A stretch of 15,653 nucleotides of DNA from JAAYCI01 sp031549285 (GTDB lineage: Bacteria; Bacillota; Clostridia; Oscillospirales; Ruminococcaceae), in assembly GCA_031549285.1 (NCBI GenBank), contig JAVBPZ010000016.1, positions 1 through 15,653 on the forward strand. Reading direction: 5' to 3'. Made by a program: the position numbers and the translations under genes. A model generated the notes under the pieces. That model was not told the DNA's origin. It worked only from the letters and a program-made list of their open reading frames with translations, and ran no database searches. The number at the start of each line of letters is the position of its first letter. Position 1 is the first letter of the stretch. Shown in pieces: positions 12,633-15,653 of the stretch.

Positions 12633-14345
12633 TTGCTAAATTTGAGATGGAAATTAATTATCAGTACCGGTATCATTCTTCTGCTTCTCCTGATCGAAGG
12701 GATCGTATCCGTTGTTCTGCTGGACATGACCGACACCGCCTCCGACAACATGGAGGCCGCCGAGAACCTGAAAACCACCGTGGAAGAAATAGAGATGGCC
12801 CACGACAAATGGGTACTGAATCTGACCCTGGCGGTATATAACGGGGCCGAGTTCACCGGCACGCTGGATGCGAGCGCCAGCGACCTGGGCGCCTGGCTGA
12901 ACAGTGACGAGGTCGCAAACAGTACAGACCCCTTGGTCCGGGATGCTGCCGCCCGCATTAAGGCCCCGCACGAGGCCATGTTCCTGGCAGCCAATGATAT
13001 TATGGCCGAGCTGAACGCCGGCAACACCGCCGCCGCAGACAAACTGTACGAAACCGAGCTCCTGCCGAACGTTACCCAGACCCTCAACATTCTGAAGGAA
13101 CTGGCGGACCGCGGCACCAAGCTGTCGGACACATACAAAGCCGAGCGCAACAGCATTTCCATCATTGCGCCCATCGTCATGATCGTCATCATAGGGGTCG
13201 GCATCATTGCGGGTATCATTATTATACGTATCCTTTCGCAAAGCATTGTGCCGCCGCTGCGGAAGCTTACCGCCGCCGCAGACAGCCTGGCGCTGGGCAA
13301 CATAGACGTGGACACCGAGGTACGTTCCAAAGACGAGCTGGGTGAGCTGGCAACCTCTTTTGGCAACATGATCCTGGGCATACGCCAGCAGACCGCCATC
13401 ATTGAAAAAATGGCCGACGGCGATTATACCGCCACACTGGCCATACGCTCCGACAAGGACGTAATGAACCAGTCGCTGAACCACATGCTGAACCGCAATA
13501 ACGAGGTATTCTCGGACATTCGTTCCGCCTCCAGCCAGGTGGCGTCCGCCTCGGCGCAAATCGCCGACGGCGCGCAGATGCTGGCCTCCGGTTCCATCCA
13601 GCAGGCCGGCACGCTGCAAAACTTCTCCGCCACACTGCAGCACGTGCACGCCCAGGCCGAGGAAAACCAGCAGCTGGCGGTGGCCACCGTGGCCGAAACC
13701 GAGCAGGCCGGCGTGCTGATGAACGAAGCCACCGGCTATATGCAGCAGATGACCGAGGCGATGGATGATATCAGCCAAAGCAGCACCGAGATTGCAAAGG
13801 TCATCAAGGTGATCGACGACATTGCGTTCCAAACGAACATCCTGGCACTGAACGCGGCGGTGGAAGCCGCCCGCGCCGGCCAGCATGGCAAGGGCTTTGC
13901 GGTGGTGGCGGACGAGGTGCGCAACCTGGCGTCGAAATCTGCCACCGCGGCGAAGGAAACCGCCGTGCTGATAGAGCAAAGCGTGGACAAAGCCACCACC
14001 GGCAGCGATATTGTGGTGAAGGTAAACGAAAGCCTGGAGAAGCTGGGCCAGATTGCCAGCAGCAACGCGGTATCCATGATAAAGGTGCGCGACGCCTCCC
14101 ATGCGCAGAGTGATTCCATCGCCGAGGTGAACGACGAGATTTCTCAGATTTCGAACGTGGTACAGTCTAACAGTGCCACCGCCGAGCAAAGCGCCGCCGC
14201 CGCCGAGGAAATGAACGCGCAAAGCAATATGCTGGACAAAAGCGTGTCGCAGTTCCGCCTGCGGGAAGACGGCGCCCCCGCGCTGAACGCCGCACCGGAG
14301 GCGCCCGCCATGGCGCTGCCGCCCAGCGGCGAAGCACTGTTCTAA
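12633..14345 (+). CDS. Methyl-accepting chemotaxis protein
   Basis: A 570-residue receptor. I place the start at TTG 12633 because AAGGAG (12618-12623) lies nine bases before it; an in-frame reading from further upstream would overlap the promoter. Topology: membrane helix 1 at about 8-30, an external ligand-binding helical domain at about 31-174 (four-helix-bundle type), membrane helix 2 at about 175-201, then HAMP at about 202-254 with a probable second HAMP-like unit (MADGDYTATL). The cytoplasmic coiled coil follows. The CheA/CheW-binding hairpin tip is at about 395-434 (DDIAFQTNILALNAAVEAAR, then GFAVVADEVRNLA). There is no NWETF-type CheR tether at the C-terminus. It senses an external ligand and steers flagellar rotation through CheA. 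The ligand is unknown; adjacency to the carboxyltransferase operon might hint at organic acids, but this is speculative. Confidence 0.95.
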   Translation: MLNLRWKLIISTGIILLLLLIEGIVSVVLLDMTDTASDNMEAAENLKTTVEEIEMAHDKWVLNLTLAVYNGAEFTGTLDASASDLGAWLNSDEVANSTDPLVRDAAARIKAPHEAMFLAANDIMAELNAGNTAAADKLYETELLPNVTQTLNILKELADRGTKLSDTYKAERNSISIIAPIVMIVIIGVGIIAGIIIIRILSQSIVPPLRKLTAAADSLALGNIDVDTEVRSKDELGELATSFGNMILGIRQQTAIIEKMADGDYTATLAIRSDKDVMNQSLNHMLNRNNEVFSDIRSASSQVASASAQIADGAQMLASGSIQQAGTLQNFSATLQHVHAQAEENQQLAVATVAETEQAGVLMNEATGYMQQMTEAMDDISQSSTEIAKVIKVIDDIAFQTNILALNAAVEAARAGQHGKGFAVVADEVRNLASKSATAAKETAVLIEQSVDKATTGSDIVVKVNESLEKLGQIASSNAVSMIKVRDASHAQSDSIAEVNDEISQISNVVQSNSATAEQSAAAAEEMNAQSNMLDKSVSQFRLREDGAPALNAAPEAPAMALPPSGEALF

Positions 14346-14393
14346 ACTTTGTTGATTGGCAAATTTCTTCATTCTCGCTTATTGGATTGGTTC

Positions 14394-14429
14394 GCAGGCC
14401 CGTTCTTTCGAGGACGGGCCTGCTTTTTT
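14394..14429 (+). terminator. Intrinsic terminator of the chemoreceptor gene
   Basis: GCAGGCCCGT (14394-14403) pairs perfectly with ACGGGCCTGC (14414-14423) around a 10-base loop that can add CT/AG pairs closing TTCG. Six Ts follow. It lies 48 bases beyond the stop. Confidence 0.93.
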
Positions 14430-14445
14430 GTTCATGGCCACGCCC

Positions 14446-14459
14446 TGCCTGCGCAGGCA
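14446..14459. promoter_or_regulatory. Perfect 14-bp palindrome upstream of the MerR-type gene
   Basis: TGCCTGCGCAGGCA is self-complementary and ends 34 bases before the -35 box. It could be a second operator or simply a GC-rich hairpin. No regulator is assigned. Confidence 0.35.
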
Positions 14460-14493
14460 CCGTAACAAAACCACAAAACTTTTCCCGTATCGC

Positions 14494-14524
14494 TTGACAT
14501 TCACGTAACGTGATAGTGTACAAT
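14494..14524 (+). promoter_or_regulatory. MerR-type promoter with 19-bp spacer and operator palindrome
   Basis: A perfect -35 TTGACA (14494-14499) and a -10 TACAAT (14519-14524) are separated by 19 bases instead of the usual 17. TCACGT-A-ACGTGA (14501-14513) is a palindrome inside the spacer. This is the hallmark of promoters activated by MerR-family proteins, which twist the overlong spacer. The gene it drives encodes such a protein, so autoregulation is expected. Confidence 0.9.
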
Positions 14525-14591
14525 AAGCTTGCCGGCAAACGCGCAGAGGAAAAATTCATGCCTCGAAAAAAAGAAAAAGAAGGTGCCCCAG

Positions 14592-15371
14592 ATGAAGCAA
14601 GAAAGCGCCACCCCTCACCCAGGCTACACCACCGGCCAACTGGCGCGGCTGTCCGGGGTGTCGCGCCGCGCGCTGCAATACTACGACGACATTGGGCTTT
14701 TGTGCCCGGTGCGCGCGGAAAATGGCTATCGCCTGTATGGCGAAGCGCAGCTGGCCCGCCTGCAGCAGATTTTGTTCTACCGCACGCTGGGCATGCCGCT
14801 GGCGGATATTGCCCAGGCGGTGAATGCGCCGAACTTCAGCGCCGCCAACGCGCTGGCCGGGCACCTGGCCGCCCTGCGTGAAAAACGCCGCGCGCTGGAC
14901 ACGCTGATTGCCACGGCGGAAAAGACCATGCGAACCCTGAAAGGAGAAGATACCATGAGCGACAAAGAAAAATTCGACGCGTTCAAACAGCAGATGATAA
15001 ACGAAAACGAGCAGAAGTATGGCGCCGAGGTGCGCGAAAAATATGGCGACAAAACGATCGACGCTTCCAACGCCAAAATGCTGCGCATGAGCGAAGAGGA
15101 ATACCGCGCCTTCGAGGCGCTGGGGCAGGAGCTAAACGAAACATTGGCCGCCGCGGTGGCCGCGGGCGAGCCCGCCGGCGCATTGGCGCAAAAAACCGTG
15201 GCGCTGCACAAGCAGTGGCTGCAATACACCTGGCCCAGCTACAGCGCCCAGGCACACCGGGGCCTGGCCGATATGTATGTAGCGGACGAGCGCTTCACCG
15301 CGTACTATGAGCAGATTGCCCCCGGCGCGGCACAGTTCCTGCGGGACGCGATTTACCGGTTTAGTAATTAG
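14592..15371 (+). CDS. MerR-family transcriptional regulator with TipAS-like ligand domain
   Basis: A 259-residue regulator. I chose the ATG at 14592, which follows GAAGGTG; a TTG at 14529 in the same frame would add a Lys-rich tail and sits only five bases beyond the -10. Residues 12-57 are the winged helix (YTTGQLARLSGVSRRALQYY, then RAENGYRLY). Residues 85-118 are the dimerising helix. Residues 122-259 are a TipAS-type domain (FKQQMINENEQKYGAEV, then HKQWLQYTWPSYS, GLADMYVADERFTAYYE). Homologues such as Bacillus Mta and Streptomyces TipA bind bulky drugs and turn on efflux or resistance genes and themselves. The domain has no Cys, so the covalent thiopeptide capture known for TipAS is not possible here. 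An internal ribosome site marks the domain boundary. Confidence 0.93.
   Translation: MKQESATPHPGYTTGQLARLSGVSRRALQYYDDIGLLCPVRAENGYRLYGEAQLARLQQILFYRTLGMPLADIAQAVNAPNFSAANALAGHLAALREKRRALDTLIATAEKTMRTLKGEDTMSDKEKFDAFKQQMINENEQKYGAEVREKYGDKTIDASNAKMLRMSEEEYRAFEALGQELNETLAAAVAAGEPAGALAQKTVALHKQWLQYTWPSYSAQAHRGLADMYVADERFTAYYEQIAPGAAQFLRDAIYRFSN
14940..14957 (+). promoter_or_regulatory. Internal ribosome binding site and start for the TipAS domain alone
   Basis: AAAGGAG (14940-14946) is followed eight bases later by ATG (14955-14957), in frame with the regulator at Met122. Initiation here would yield a 138-residue ligand domain without the DNA-binding part. Streptomyces tipA is known to make both long and short forms (TipAL and TipAS, 144 residues) from one gene. 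Confidence 0.65.
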
Positions 15372-15401
15372 TTGGTTAGTCGTTAGTTGCTAGTTGTGTA
15401 A
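15361..15401 (+). repeat. TAG-rich stop element of the MerR-type gene
   Basis: The stop TAG (15369-15371) is followed by TTGGTTAGTCGTTAGTTG, then CTAGTTGTGTAA. TAG falls in all three frames within 25 bases, and the reverse strand also has stops in every frame. It matches the gene ends at 2511 and 8743, all of which also share (C)GGTTT at the end of the coding sequence. Confidence 0.75.
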
Positions 15402-15428
15402 TACGTTGGCTGGGTTTGTTCTTGCTTT

Positions 15429-15453
15429 GCCGGGTGTGCCCCGGCGGCTTTTT
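15429..15453 (+). terminator. Intrinsic terminator of the MerR-type gene
   Basis: GCCGGG (15429-15434) pairs with CCCGGC (15440-15445) around TGTGC, followed by GGC and TTTTT. It lies about 60 bases beyond the stop. Confidence 0.65.
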
Positions 15454-15496
15454 ACAGGCGGCGACATGCCGCAGGCTTTCTTCGTCGCCCAGCCCC

Positions 15497-15550
15497 GGCC
15501 GAAGGCCCCGCGCGAAGCGCGGCCCGCGCACGGGGCGTCCCGCCCCGTGC
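15497..15550. repeat. Cluster of GC-rich hairpins
   Basis: GGCC-GAA-GGCC (15497-15507), CCGCGC-GAA-GCGCGG (15508-15522) and GCACGGGGCG-TCC-CGCCCCGTGC (15528-15550) follow one another without gaps of more than five bases. The three-base loops GAA and TTC also occur in the cluster at 8389-8455. Confidence 0.6.
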
Positions 15551-15622
15551 CGGGGCCCGTTTGCCGGCGCGGCCCGGAAACGGGCGGGCGTAGGGCGCAA
15601 TTTAGCGCCCACCCGACGGCCC

Positions 15623-15653
15623 AAAAAAAAAAAACGCCCGGGTGGCCAAAGGG
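15623..15653 (-). terminator. Distal half of a minus-strand terminator at the window edge
   Basis: On the minus strand CACCCGGGCG (complement of 15635-15644) is followed by twelve Ts (complement of 15623-15634). The matching left arm is not seen between here and the edge and would lie to the right of the window. Confidence 0.4.

Larger units (their letters stand above)
15372..15653. other. Gene-free right end of the window
   Basis: No credible gene is visible. The region holds the stop element, a terminator (15429-15453), a GC hairpin cluster (15497-15550) and a further hairpin GGGCGC/GCGCCC (15593-15610). It ends in a 12-base A run (15623-15634) next to CGCCCGGGTG, which on the minus strand looks like the distal arm and T-tail of a terminator. 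That suggests a leftward gene just beyond the right edge. Confidence 0.5.

Noticed and set aside
14558..14881. ATG at 14558 behind AGAGGA, opening a Lys/Arg-rich frame that overlaps the MerR-type gene
   Set aside because: The start context is good, but the product has no recognisable fold and is out of frame with the regulator. A shift into the regulator frame would have to be +1 at the A7 run, while A-rich slippery sites favour -1. A leader peptide role is possible but unsupported.
15376..15624. 82-codon minus-strand frame at the right end
   Set aside because: It runs through the GC hairpin cluster and the terminator, is Arg/Pro/Gly-rich and has no ribosome site.

Overview
The window comes from a GC-rich, motile, Gram-positive anaerobe, most likely a clostridial (Oscillospiraceae-like) bacterium. 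The evidence is Firmicutes-type Shine-Dalgarno sequences (GGAGG), sigma-A and sigma-28 type promoters, flagellins, a tandem-HAMP chemoreceptor, a biotin-dependent carboxyltransferase set, and a lipoprotein with a Gram-positive style signal. The genus cannot be fixed from the sequence alone. I see no tRNA, rRNA, CRISPR array, integrase or transposase.

Layout from left to right. (1) 1-373, minus: the start of a secreted GLUG-type surface protein that runs off the left edge. Upstream of it lies an array of four 11-bp direct repeats that looks like a response-regulator operator. (2) 1136-2151, plus: a cytochrome b5-like lipoprotein followed by a small four-helix membrane protein whose histidines are spaced like those of a diheme cytochrome b. 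Together they look like a compact redox module. (3) 2511-8263, minus: a large family 2 glycosyltransferase with a helical-repeat tail, a 436-residue flagellin and a 282-residue flagellin. Each flagellin has its own sigma-28 promoter and structured leader; the transferase has a sigma-A promoter. The likely logic is that the transferase glycosylates the flagellins. (4) 8743-12197, minus: a carboxyltransferase operon in the order compact acyl-CoA carboxyltransferase, biotin carrier protein, then oxaloacetate/pyruvate carboxyltransferase. This has the composition of a soluble transcarboxylase. It has a promoter at the front and a strong terminator behind. (5) 12633-14345, plus: a methyl-accepting chemotaxis protein, transcribed divergently from the carboxyltransferase operon. 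(6) 14592-15371, plus: a MerR-family regulator with a TipAS-like ligand domain. Its promoter has the 19-bp spacer and internal palindrome expected for MerR control, and an internal ribosome binding site could make the ligand domain alone.

Recurring non-coding structure is the most unusual aspect. Three unrelated genes (the glycosyltransferase, the oxaloacetate-type carboxyltransferase and the MerR regulator) end inside a short TAG-rich tandem repeat (TTAG or TAGTTGN units) that supplies the stop codon and then puts stops in all frames of both strands. There is also a 5 x 13-bp tandem repeat in a 3' untranslated region, a pair of identical terminator hairpins flanking a G-quadruplex motif, and two clusters of GC-rich hairpins with GAA/TTC loops.
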